NCBI RefSeq assembly: GCF_900188405.1
Contig: NZ_FZOF01000008.1
Coordinates: forward strand, 124,001 to 188,000
DNA: 64,000 nucleotides
Direction: 5' to 3'
Source of the DNA: Actinacidiphila glaucinigra
Lineage (GTDB): Bacteria; Actinomycetota; Actinomycetes; Streptomycetales; Streptomycetaceae
Below the pieces are notes generated by a model. The model did no database searches and was not told the DNA's origin. It saw only the letters and a list, made by a program, of their open reading frames with translations. Positions 16,490-23,997 of the stretch are shown in pieces. The position numbers were made by a program, and so were the translations under genes. Each line of letters starts with the position of its first letter. The stretch's first letter is position 1.

Positions 16490-16996
16490 TCAGCAGCCGC
16501 CGCAGTTGTAGTACAGGACGTCCCAGTGGTTGCCCTCGTCGGCGTAGATGTTGCCCGAGCCGGAGCGGTACTGGGGTGCGCCGTCACCGCGCAGGCCGAT
16601 GTAGGTGAAGACGCCGTGGATGTAGTTGGTGACGCAGCTGTTCTTGCCGTAGTCGAGCTTGTAGCCGTTCCAGTGCGAGTAGGTGCCGCTCGCGTGGCCG
16701 GTCTCGGTGCCGCCGGTGATGTTCAGGGCGCAGCCGGTGGCGCCCTTCAGCGTCACCGCGCCCTGTGCGGTCGGCTGGTTGAGCTGGTCGAAGGACGTGC
16801 AGGTCGCGTTGTTGCGGTTGGAGCAACCGCCTGACGAGGACCAGGTGATCCCGGCGTTGCGGAACATCGTCGTGGCCTGGGCGTGCGTCAGTTTCGTGAC
16901 GGCGTAGGCGTCGTGGGACGCGGTCAGACCGACGCCGGGGGCGAACAGCACTCCGAGCGCGAGGACGAGCGCGCTCAGGACGGAGCGGAACTTCAT
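16490..16996 (-). CDS. Secreted M15-like peptidase-fold protein
   Basis: Exported protein of 168 residues; AGGAGGAA lies 5-6 bases before ATG 16996. The signal peptide is clear (MKFRSVLSALVLALGVLFAP, cleavage probable after Ala32 in HDAYA). The mature part carries two patterns of M15-type zinc DD-peptidases: S-H-W-N-G-Y-K-L-D at 107-115 (zinc His108 and Asp115) and E-G-N-H at 154-157 (catalytic Glu, zinc His). Six to seven cysteines suggest disulfides. Similar sequences occur in Streptomyces and phages. Function inferred from these motifs only: cleavage of peptide cross-bridges in peptidoglycan. Confidence 0.7.
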   Translation of the reverse strand: MKFRSVLSALVLALGVLFAPGVGLTASHDAYAVTKLTHAQATTMFRNAGITWSSSGGCSNRNNATCTSFDQLNQPTAQGAVTLKGATGCALNITGGTETGHASGTYSHWNGYKLDYGKNSCVTNYIHGVFTYIGLRGDGAPQYRSGSGNIYADEGNHWDVLYYNCGGC

Positions 16997-17118
16997 GGGG
17001 ATTCCTCCTGCTGGGGACCGTGCTTCCGGTGGGGCGGCGGTGCAGGTGGAGCAGGGAGCAGGAGGAGTGTGCCCGGTGTTCTACGCGCGTATGCGCGGCA
17101 CTTGGAGCGTGCGGGGCG

Positions 17119-17433
17119 CTAGTTGCTGCACTTGGCGTTGTAGCCGACGTTGTAGCCGCTGGAGTAGCCCGACTTGTACTTCGCGTTCGTGGTCTCCGGG
17201 CTGTAGGAGTCGTAGTACGAGCAGGACTTCCCGTCGAAGCGTCCGTCGAGAAGCCCGGCGTTGTAACCCTGCTGGTACTTCGGGTCGTCCTTGGTGGGAG
17301 CCTGCTGCGCGGACGCCGTCGCGTGGTGCGAGGTGTCCGCGGACGCCGTTGCCGGTACCGCCGACGAGAACGCCAGCGCCGCGGCCGCGACGAGGGGGCT
17401 TGCCAGCAATGCGATGCTTCGCTTGGCGCGCAT
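17119..17433 (-). CDS. Small secreted protein with Gly-Tyr repeats
   Basis: Predicted exported protein, 104 residues from ATG 17433 (GGGAAGAAG upstream). The signal peptide runs to about residue 32 (PATASA). The mature part contains repeats of the type Y-x-x-G-Y-x-x-G: QGYNAGLLDGRFDG and YKSGYSSGYNVGYNAK, with two cysteines. I do not recognise the family. It lies 122 bases upstream of the M15-like gene on the same strand with its own possible promoter. It could be a cell-surface or envelope-binding protein. Confidence 0.7.
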   Translation of the reverse strand: MRAKRSIALLASPLVAAAALAFSSAVPATASADTSHHATASAQQAPTKDDPKYQQGYNAGLLDGRFDGKSCSYYDSYSPETTNAKYKSGYSSGYNVGYNAKCSN

Positions 17434-17796
17434 GAATTTCTTCTTCCCTGGAATCTGGTACGCGCGGATGGTGCGCTCGACCCGGCCGGGGACGCATGGA
17501 GGACATGCGAAGCGGGCCCGGAGGGCGAAATCTGCAATGCGGTGCGCCGGGCACCATGACAGCCGGTCGATTCCGACTGCGCACGCCATCTGACCTGCGG
17601 ATCAAGTCATCCCACGTCGATGACGCCGATAATTCGACCGTAACGACCCGGGCGCCGGGTGTCCACTCATGGACACGTGCTCTTCTTGGGACGGATCAAT
17701 CACCCGGAATTACCGGGTGAGAATTCCGGTGCCCACGGCAATTATTCCGGCGCGGCGGACGCGGGTTATCACGCCGCGTCCGCCGTGTCGGGCCCT
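17434..17796. other. Intergenic region between the small secreted protein and cimA
   Basis: No gene is supportable. The left part is the upstream region of the small secreted protein. The right part has two hairpins: CACCCGG/CCGGGTG at 17701-17719 and the cimA terminator at 17753-17785. AT content between 17590 and 17760 is higher than in neighbouring coding DNA, which fits a promoter. Confidence 0.6.
17753..17785 (-). terminator. Terminator of cimA
   Basis: Perfect 11-bp stem CGGCGGACGCG / CGCGTCCGCCG with an 11-base loop, 12 bases beyond the cimA stop codon. Confidence 0.75.
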
Positions 17797-19401
17797 TCAG
17801 TCGTTCCGGCGCGGCTCCACGCCGGCCCGCAGCAGCCCGTACGCGTAGGCGTCCTCCAGTGCCTGCCAGGAGGCGGCGATGACGTTCTCGCCGACACCGA
17901 CGGTGGACCATTCGCAGCTGCCGTCGGAGGTGGAGACCAGCACCCGGGTGATGGACTCCGTGCCGTGCTTGCCCTCCAGGATGCGGACCTTGTAGTCCAC
18001 CAACTCCAGCTTGGCCAGCTGCGGGTAGGTCCGCTCCAGCGCGACGCGCAGCGCGCGGTCCAGCGCGTTGACCGGGCCGTTGCCCTCGGCGGTGGCGACG
18101 ATGCGCTGGCCGTCGGCCCACACCTTGACCGTCGCCTCGTTGGCGTGCGTGCCGTCGGGGCGGTCCTCGACGATGGCGCGCCAGGACTCGACCCGGAAGT
18201 AGTGCAGCGGCCTGCCCTCCACCTCCTCGCGCAGCAGGAGTTCGAAGGAGGCGTCGGCGGCCTCGTAGGTGTAGCCCTCGAGTTCGCGCTCCTTGACGCG
18301 CTCCACGACGCGGCCGACCAGCTCCCGGTCGTCGCCGAGGTCGATGCCGAGCTCTTTGCCCTTGAGCTCCACCGAGGCACGGCCCGCCATGTCGGAGACC
18401 AGCATGCGCATGGTGTTGCCGACCAGTTCCGGGTCGATGTGCTGGTAGAGGTCGGGGTCGACCTTGATCGCGGAGGCGTGCAGCCCCGCCTTGTGGGCGA
18501 AGGCCGAGATTCCCACGTACGGCTGGTGGGTGGAGGGCGTGAGGTTGACGACCTCGGCGATGGCGTGCGAGATGCGGGTCATCTCGGCGAGGGAACCGGC
18601 GGGCAGGACCTTGCGGCCGTACTTGAGTTCCAGCGCCGCGACGACCGGGAAGAGGTTGGCGTTGCCGACCCGCTCGCCGTAGCCGTTGGCGGTGCACTGG
18701 ACGTGGGAGGCGCCCGCATCGACGGCGGCGAGGGTGTTGGCGACGGCGCAGCCGGTGTCGTCCTGGGCGTGGATCCCCAGGCGGGCTCCGGTGTCGGCGA
18801 GCACGGTGCGGACGACGGCGGTGATCTGGGCGGGGAGCATCCCGCCGTTGGTGTCGCAGAGGACGACGACATCGGCGCCGGCGTCGTGGGCGGTACGCAC
18901 GACCTCCTTGGCGTACCCCGGGTTGGCCCGGTAGCCGTCGAAGAAGTGCTCGCAGTCGACGAAGACCCGTCGGCCCTGGGAACGCAGGTGGGAGACGGTG
19001 TCCCGGACCATCTCCAGGTTCTCCTCGAGCGTGGTGCGCAGGGCCAGCTCGACATGCCGGTCATGGGACTTGGCGACCAGCGTGATGACCGGGGCTCCCG
19101 ACTCCAGCAGCGCCCTGACCTGCGGATCCTCCGCGGCGTTGCCGCCGGCGCGGCGCGTGGCGCCGAACGCCACCAGTTGGGCGTGCCGCAGGTCCAGCTC
19201 CGCGGCGGCGCGGGCGAAGAACTCGGTGTCGCGCGGGTTGGCACCCGGCCAGCCGCCCTCGATGAAGCCCACCCCGAAGTCGTCCAGGTGCCGGGCGATC
19301 GTCAGCTTGTCGGCGACGGTGAGGTTGATGCCCTCGCGCTGCGCGCCGTCGCGCAGCGTGGTGTCGAAGACGTGGAAGCTGTCGTCCAGTACGGCCGTCA
19401 T
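17797..19401 (-). CDS. cimA: (R)-citramalate synthase
   Basis: Condenses pyruvate and acetyl-CoA to (R)-citramalate, giving 2-oxobutyrate and so isoleucine without threonine. 534 residues from ATG 19401, where AGGAG stands about 9 bases before; an upstream in-frame ATG at 19452 lacks a site. HMGL-like TIM barrel: VFDTTLRDGAQREG, catalytic and metal residues in FDTTLRD, and HAQDDTGCAVANT; NGYGERVGNANL; then the C-terminal LeuA allosteric dimerisation domain from about residue 390. The TIM-barrel motif and length fit the CimA group (often annotated leuA2) rather than true 2-isopropylmalate synthase. It stands alone, behind a leader with a terminator-like hairpin. Confidence 0.88.
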   Translation of the reverse strand: MTAVLDDSFHVFDTTLRDGAQREGINLTVADKLTIARHLDDFGVGFIEGGWPGANPRDTEFFARAAAELDLRHAQLVAFGATRRAGGNAAEDPQVRALLESGAPVITLVAKSHDRHVELALRTTLEENLEMVRDTVSHLRSQGRRVFVDCEHFFDGYRANPGYAKEVVRTAHDAGADVVVLCDTNGGMLPAQITAVVRTVLADTGARLGIHAQDDTGCAVANTLAAVDAGASHVQCTANGYGERVGNANLFPVVAALELKYGRKVLPAGSLAEMTRISHAIAEVVNLTPSTHQPYVGISAFAHKAGLHASAIKVDPDLYQHIDPELVGNTMRMLVSDMAGRASVELKGKELGIDLGDDRELVGRVVERVKERELEGYTYEAADASFELLLREEVEGRPLHYFRVESWRAIVEDRPDGTHANEATVKVWADGQRIVATAEGNGPVNALDRALRVALERTYPQLAKLELVDYKVRILEGKHGTESITRVLVSTSDGSCEWSTVGVGENVIAASWQALEDAYAYGLLRAGVEPRRND

Positions 19402-19508
19402 GGTTCGTTCCAACTCCTGTCGGGTGAGTGGTTCCGGAAGACCGGGCTCCACTTGCCCCCATCATCCCTCGCGCTGCGCCGCCTCCGGCGCGGGTGGGCC
19501 GGGAAACG

Positions 19509-19534
19509 AAAAAACCCCTCGCGGGTGCGAGAGG
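19509..19534 (-). terminator. Terminator-like hairpin upstream of cimA, possible attenuator
   Basis: On the minus strand CCTCTCGC pairs with GCGAGGGG (one G-U pair) around a 4-base loop and runs into TTTTTT. The 3' half, CGAGGGGTTTTTT, is identical to the 3' half of the ilvB attenuator at 40816-40849. It is either the tetR operon terminator or an attenuator of cimA. Confidence 0.65.
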
Positions 19535-19591
19535 TCTGCGCGCGGGTCTGGGACACGGTGGTCGCTTCCGCGATGGTCTGCGGTTCGGCGA

Positions 19592-19627
19592 TCACTGAGG
19601 ACCGGCGCGCCTGCTGCCGATAATCAT
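19592..19627 (-). CDS. Candidate cimA leader peptide
   Basis: Eleven-residue ORF MIIGSRRAGPQ from ATG 19627, with ATT ATC as the second and third codons, ending 57 bases before the terminator hairpin. Two adjacent isoleucine codons ahead of an isoleucine-pathway gene suggest ribosome-mediated attenuation. Against this, I see no ribosome binding site and only two regulatory codons. Confidence 0.3.
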   Translation of the reverse strand: MIIGSRRAGPQ

Positions 19628-19775
19628 GGCGAACGAGGGCACATCGGCAGTCTGCCACAGGACCCGCGGACGTGGGACACGGTCTCAGAATGCGGGCACC
19701 GGGCCGGCGGGGGCCGCGGCGGCCGCGTCCGCTCCGGCCCGGGCAGCAGCGCCGCCCCCGGCCGCGAGCCTTCCG

Positions 19776-20390
19776 TCAGCCCGCGGGGGCCGGGGTGAGG
19801 GCGTCGTCCAGGAACTCCTTGACGTGCTCCAGGGTCTGCCCGCGGTCCGTCCCCGGCAGCCCGATGACCAGGGGCACCCCGAAGCCGTCCAGCAGCGCCC
19901 GCAGCCGCACGGTGAAGCGCTCGGGGTCCAGGGGCCGGAAGTCGCCGCGCGAGATGCCCTCGGCGAGCAGGGCGACCAGGTCGCGGTGCCAGACCAGTTC
20001 GAGATCGAGCTGGCGGCGCAGCACGTCCTCGGCGGCCGTCGTCCTGTTCCAGATCTCGGACCACAGCGTCCAGCGCGGGTCGCGGCGCCCGTCGGGAAGG
20101 TAGAGGTCGATCACGGCGTCGAGCCGCTCCCGAGGCGCGGAGGGGCCGCCCAGCACCCGCCGGCGCTCGGCGGCGAGCTGCTCCTCGCTCCATTCGAGGG
20201 TCTGCAGCAGCAGCTCGTCCTTGCTGCCGAAGTAGTAGAGGACGTGCCCGCTGCTCATGCCGACCTGCCGGCCGATGCCCGCGATGGTCAGCTCGGCGAG
20301 CCCGCGCTCGGCGATGGTCGCCATGGCGGCGGCCATCACGTCCTCGCGCGGCTGCTTGAGCCGCCGCCGCGGGCGGGCGGGTCCGGTCAC
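19776..20390 (-). CDS. TetR family transcriptional regulator
   Basis: TetR-type repressor, 204 residues from GTG 20390, which has GGAGGAA four bases upstream. The N-terminal helix-turn-helix is clear (MATIAERGLAELTIAGIGRQ, VGMSSGHVLYYFGSKDELL). The C-terminal region resembles the BetI/TetR_C_6 type, with an LDLELVWHRDLVALLAEG core. It is the last gene of the urease-agmatine deiminase operon, 25 bases after agmatine deiminase, and probably autoregulates it at the palindrome at 23885-23901. The ligand is unknown. Confidence 0.85.
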   Translation of the reverse strand: MTGPARPRRRLKQPREDVMAAAMATIAERGLAELTIAGIGRQVGMSSGHVLYYFGSKDELLLQTLEWSEEQLAAERRRVLGGPSAPRERLDAVIDLYLPDGRRDPRWTLWSEIWNRTTAAEDVLRRQLDLELVWHRDLVALLAEGISRGDFRPLDPERFTVRLRALLDGFGVPLVIGLPGTDRGQTLEHVKEFLDDALTPAPAG

Positions 20391-20415
20391 TGTTCCTCCG
20401 GAGGTGGTGGGGCGG

Positions 20416-21459
20416 TCACACCTGGGGCTGCTGCTGGGTGATGCAATGAATACCACCACCGTGGGCGAAGATCGTACGAGCGTCCACCAGCACGACCTCC
20501 CGGTCCGGGAAGAGCCGCTCGAAGACCGCCTTGTTGACCTCGTCGGCGGGGTCGTCGAAGGCGCACAGGACCACGGCGCCGTTGCAGAGGTAGTGGTTGA
20601 CGTAGGAGTGGTCGACCAGCTCGCCGTCCGCCTCCCGGACCTGCGGCGCGGGCAGCTCCACGACCTCCAGCGGCCGGCCCCGGGCGTCGGTGGCGGCTCG
20701 CAGCAGGGACGCGGCCTCCCGCGAGACGGCGTGGTCGGGGTGGGCCGGGTCCTGCTGGCTGTGGACGACGACCACGCCGGGGCGGACGAAGGCCGCCACG
20801 ATGTCGACGTGCCCGCGGGTGCCGAAGCGCCCGTAGTCGGCGGTGAGACCGCGGGGCAGCCAGATCGCCTTGCGGGTGCCGAGGAAGGCGTGGACCTCGG
20901 CCTCCGCGCGCTCCCTCGTCCAGCCCGGATTGCGGCCCGGGTCGAGTTGCACGGTCTCGGTGAGCAGCACGGTGCCCTCGCCGTCGACATGGATGCCGCC
21001 GCCCTCGTTGACGAAGGAGGTGGCGTAGCGGGCGGCGCCGGCCCGCCCGGCGACGAAGGCGCCGATCTGCGCGTCGTGCCCCCAGGCCGCCCATTCCTGG
21101 GCGCCCCAGCCGTTGAACGTCCAGTCGGCGGCCGCGAGGCGCCCGCCGCCGGTCAGGAAGGTCGGGCCCATGTCGCGCATCCAGGCGTCGTCCAGCGGCG
21201 CCTCGGCGACCGTGACGTCCGCGCCGCCGGAGCCGAGCAGCTCCCTGGCCCCCGCCGCGTCCTCGGGCCGGGCCACGACCGTCACCGGCTCGAAGCGGGC
21301 GACCGTCAGGGCCACCGCGGCCCAGGCGGCGCGGGACTGGGCGAGGTCCTCCGCGCCGTCGAAGGTGACGCTGGGCGACGGCCACGCCATCCAGGTGCGG
21401 GTGTGCGGGGCCCACTCGGGCGGCATGGTGTAGCCGTCGGCGGCGGGGGTGCTGGGCAT
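20416..21459 (-). CDS. aguA: Agmatine deiminase
   Basis: Peptidyl-arginine-deiminase-family enzyme converting agmatine to N-carbamoylputrescine and ammonia. 347 residues from ATG 21459 (AAGGA 8 bases before). Catalytic features: DDAWMRDMGPTF, NGWGAQEW, FVNEGGGIHVDGEG, GHVDIVAAF with the catalytic His, and the nucleophilic Cys in AHGGGIHCITQQQ near the C-terminus. No N-carbamoylputrescine amidase gene is adjacent. It follows the urease alpha gene by 14 bases. Confidence 0.88.
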   Translation of the reverse strand: MPSTPAADGYTMPPEWAPHTRTWMAWPSPSVTFDGAEDLAQSRAAWAAVALTVARFEPVTVVARPEDAAGARELLGSGGADVTVAEAPLDDAWMRDMGPTFLTGGGRLAAADWTFNGWGAQEWAAWGHDAQIGAFVAGRAGAARYATSFVNEGGGIHVDGEGTVLLTETVQLDPGRNPGWTRERAEAEVHAFLGTRKAIWLPRGLTADYGRFGTRGHVDIVAAFVRPGVVVVHSQQDPAHPDHAVSREAASLLRAATDARGRPLEVVELPAPQVREADGELVDHSYVNHYLCNGAVVLCAFDDPADEVNKAVFERLFPDREVVLVDARTIFAHGGGIHCITQQQPQV

Positions 21460-21473
21460 GGCGCTGGTCCTTG

Positions 21474-23162
21474 TCACAAGAAGTAGAGACGGCTGAGCGA
21501 CACCTGCTCCGCGGGCTCGGAGCGCAGCGGATCGCCGTCGAGGGTCACCAGGCCCGTCGTGCCCTCCACGTCCACCTGCCCGGTACGGGAGTTGAGGACG
21601 AGGTCGGCCGGACCGATGCCGCGGGTGCCGCGCACGGCGACGCGACGGCGCCGGGTGGGCATCCGGTCGTGCTCCAGCTCCAGTGCGGGGCGGGCCACGA
21701 ACGCCACTGACAGGTCGGCGGCGGTGGCGCCGTGGGCCCCGAACAGCGGGCCGAGGACGAGCGGTTCGCAGGTGTCGGTGGCGGCGTTGGGATCGCCGGT
21801 GACCCCGTACGCGGGGAAGCCGGACTTGAGCACCATCTGCGGCTTGGCGCCGAAGTACTGAGGCCGCCACAGCACGATGTCGGCGAGCTTGCCGACCTCG
21901 ATCGAGCCGATCTCGTGGGCGAGGCCGTGGGCGATCGCCGGGTTGATGGTCAGCTTGGCGACGTAGCGCAGCACGCGGGCGTTGTCGTCGTCCGGGCCGT
22001 CCCCCTCCAGGGGGCCGCGCTCGGCCTTCATCTTCCCCGCCATCGCGAAGGTGCGGCGCACGGTCTCGCCGGCGCGGCCCATGCCCTGGGCGTCGGAGGA
22101 GGTGATGCCGATCGCGCCCAGGTCGTGCAGCACGTCCTCGGCGCCCATCGTGCCGGCGCGGATGCGGTCGCGGGCCATGGCCGCGTCGCCCGGCAGGTCG
22201 GGCTTGAGGTCGTGGACGGAGACGATCATCCCGTAGTGCTCGCCGACCGCGTCCCGGCCGAAGGGCAGGGTGGGGTTGGTCGAGGAGCCGATGACGTTGG
22301 GCACGCCCGCCATCTTCAGGACGTTGGGCACGTGCCCGCCGCCGCAGCCCTCGATGTGGAAGGCGTGGATCGTCCGGCCCTCCAGCACGCGCAGGGTGTC
22401 CTCCACGGACAGGCACTCGTTCAGGCCGTCGCTGTGCAGGGCGACCTGGACGTCGTACTCCTCCGCGACGCGCAGCGCGGTGTCCAGGGCGCGGGTGTGG
22501 GCGCCCATGTCCTCGTGGACCTTGAAGCCGGACGCGCCGCCCTCGGCGAGCGCCTCGACCAGCGGCGCCGGGTCGGAGGACGAACCGCGCCCGAGGAAGC
22601 CGATGTTGACGGGCCAGGCGTCGAAGGCGTTGAACGCGTGGCGCAGCGCCCAGGGCGAGTTGACGCCGACGCCCCAGACGGGCCCGAACTCCTGGCCGAT
22701 GATCGTCGTGACCCCGGAGGCGAGCGAGGCCTCCATGATGCGCGGGGACAGCAGGTGGACATGGGTGTCCACGGCTCCGGCGGTGGCGATCAGCCCCTCA
22801 CCGGACACGATGGAGGTGCCCGTGCCGACCACGACGTCCACCCCGTCGAGGGTGTCGGGGTTGCCTGCCCGGCCGATGGCGTGGATGCGGCCCTCGCGGA
22901 TGCCGACGGACACCTTGCGGATGCCGACGGCCGCGTCGATGACCAGGACGTTGCTGATCACCACGTCGCAGGTCTCGCGGACGGCGGCGGCCTTGAGCGC
23001 CAGCCCGTCGCGGGCGGTCTTGCCGAACCCGGCCAGGAACTCGTCGCCGGGCCGCTGGGAGTCCGACTCGACGCGGACCACCAGGCCCGAGTCGCCCAGC
23101 CGGACCCGGTCCCCCGCACGCGGTCCGTGCACGGCGGCGTACTCGTAGGGGTCCATGCTCAT
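21474..23162 (-). CDS. ureC: Urease alpha subunit-like protein
   Basis: Urease catalytic subunit homologue, 562 residues from ATG 23162 (a second ATG lies at 23156). Nickel-site residues are all present: DTHVH, the lysine to be carbamylated in GFKVHED, ALHSDGLNE, FHIEGCGGGH and the Asp in TSSDAQGMGR. The mobile-flap segment, usually VCHHL, reads SVHDL: the catalytic His seems kept but the conserved Cys is Val and the next His is Asp. No ureE, ureF, ureG or ureD is in the window, so nickel insertion would depend on proteins encoded elsewhere. It overlaps the upstream gamma-beta gene by 4 bases. Confidence 0.87.
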   Translation of the reverse strand: MSMDPYEYAAVHGPRAGDRVRLGDSGLVVRVESDSQRPGDEFLAGFGKTARDGLALKAAAVRETCDVVISNVLVIDAAVGIRKVSVGIREGRIHAIGRAGNPDTLDGVDVVVGTGTSIVSGEGLIATAGAVDTHVHLLSPRIMEASLASGVTTIIGQEFGPVWGVGVNSPWALRHAFNAFDAWPVNIGFLGRGSSSDPAPLVEALAEGGASGFKVHEDMGAHTRALDTALRVAEEYDVQVALHSDGLNECLSVEDTLRVLEGRTIHAFHIEGCGGGHVPNVLKMAGVPNVIGSSTNPTLPFGRDAVGEHYGMIVSVHDLKPDLPGDAAMARDRIRAGTMGAEDVLHDLGAIGITSSDAQGMGRAGETVRRTFAMAGKMKAERGPLEGDGPDDDNARVLRYVAKLTINPAIAHGLAHEIGSIEVGKLADIVLWRPQYFGAKPQMVLKSGFPAYGVTGDPNAATDTCEPLVLGPLFGAHGATAADLSVAFVARPALELEHDRMPTRRRRVAVRGTRGIGPADLVLNSRTGQVDVEGTTGLVTLDGDPLRSEPAEQVSLSRLYFL

Positions 23163-23842
23163 CGCTGCGCTCCCAGGTATCCGCAGGCGGCGGCCCGCCG
23201 CAGCGCCTCCGCCTTCGCGCCGGGCGCGTCGAGCGGGCCGTCGACGAGCCCGGCGAAACCGATCACCACGCGGTCGCCGCCGATCGGGACCAGCCCGACC
23301 TCCCGCTCCTCCCCCGGCCCGAAGCGCACGGACGAGCCTGCCGGGACGTGCAGCCGCATGCCGTACGCCGCCGAACGGTCGAAGTCCAGCCGGGGGTTGG
23401 CCTCGAAGAAGTGGAAGTGCGAGGTCACGCTGACCGGTACGGAGGCGGTGTTGCGCACGGCCACCACCGCCTCCGGGGACCGCTCGGGCCGGGCCGGGCC
23501 GGGCAGCACCGCCCCGGGCGCCTCCGCCTCCAGCGAGCCCCCGCCGATCGGGTCGGGGACCACGGCCAGTCGCGAGCCGTCGTCGAAGACGGCCTCCACG
23601 TGGACCTCGGTGACGACGTCCGCCACGCCGGGCAGCACGTCCCCGGGACCGAGCACGGTACGGCCGGCCTCGACGGCCTCCGCGAGGCGCGCGCCGTCCC
23701 GCGCGGCCTCGCAGACGGCGTCGGCGATCAGTGCGGTGGCTTCGGGCACGTTGAGCCGCAGCCCGCGCGCACGGCGGGCCCGGGCCAGCTCCGCGGCGCC
23801 GAACAGCAGCAGCCGGTCGCGCTCGGTCGGAGTGAGCCTCAC
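23159..23842 (-). CDS. ureAB: Fused urease gamma-beta subunit
   Basis: Single polypeptide of 227 residues that joins urease gamma (about 1-100: RLTPTERDRLLLFGAAELAR, NVPEATALIADAVCEAAR) to beta (about 110-227: VTSHFHFFEANPRLDFDR, YGMRLHVPAGSSVRFGPGEE). Fused gamma-beta subunits are known from Helicobacter UreA and some actinobacteria. GTG 23842 with GGGAGGTG about 8 bases upstream is preferred over an ATG at 23881. First gene of the ureAB-ureC-aguA-tetR operon. Confidence 0.87.
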   Translation of the reverse strand: MRLTPTERDRLLLFGAAELARARRARGLRLNVPEATALIADAVCEAARDGARLAEAVEAGRTVLGPGDVLPGVADVVTEVHVEAVFDDGSRLAVVPDPIGGGSLEAEAPGAVLPGPARPERSPEAVVAVRNTASVPVSVTSHFHFFEANPRLDFDRSAAYGMRLHVPAGSSVRFGPGEEREVGLVPIGGDRVVIGFAGLVDGPLDAPGAKAEALRRAAACGYLGAQR

Positions 23843-23884
23843 GCCTGGACACCTCCCATGTCGACCTCCCACATCGATCACCGA

Positions 23885-23901
23885 TTAGAGCACCACTCTA
23901 A
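23885..23901. promoter_or_regulatory. TetR-type operator palindrome
   Basis: Perfect inverted repeat TTAGAG-caccA-CTCTAA (6-5-6) 43 bases upstream of ureAB and 97 upstream of the divergent permease. Its size and position fit the operator of the TetR regulator encoded at the end of the ureAB operon. Binding is inferred, not shown. Confidence 0.6.
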
Positions 23902-23997
23902 ACCTGAAAGACACCCATGGGAAGTATTGACGTCGGGAAGCGGTCAGAGGAAATTGAGTGGCGTTCAAACTTTCCCGGCACGGCAAGGGAGCCCGCC

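Larger units (their letters stand above)
19402..19775 (-). other. cimA leader region
   Basis: 374 bases between tetR and cimA. On the minus strand it contains a short ORF with two adjacent Ile codons (19592-19627), a terminator-like hairpin with six T (19509-19534) and about 107 bases of further leader before cimA. The part nearest tetR is very GC-rich and holds GC repeats but no clean terminator that I can see. Confidence 0.5.

Noticed and set aside
17701..17719. CACCCGG/CCGGGTG as the cimA terminator
   Set aside because: The longer perfect hairpin at 17753-17785 is nearer the stop; this may be an operator or a second hairpin.
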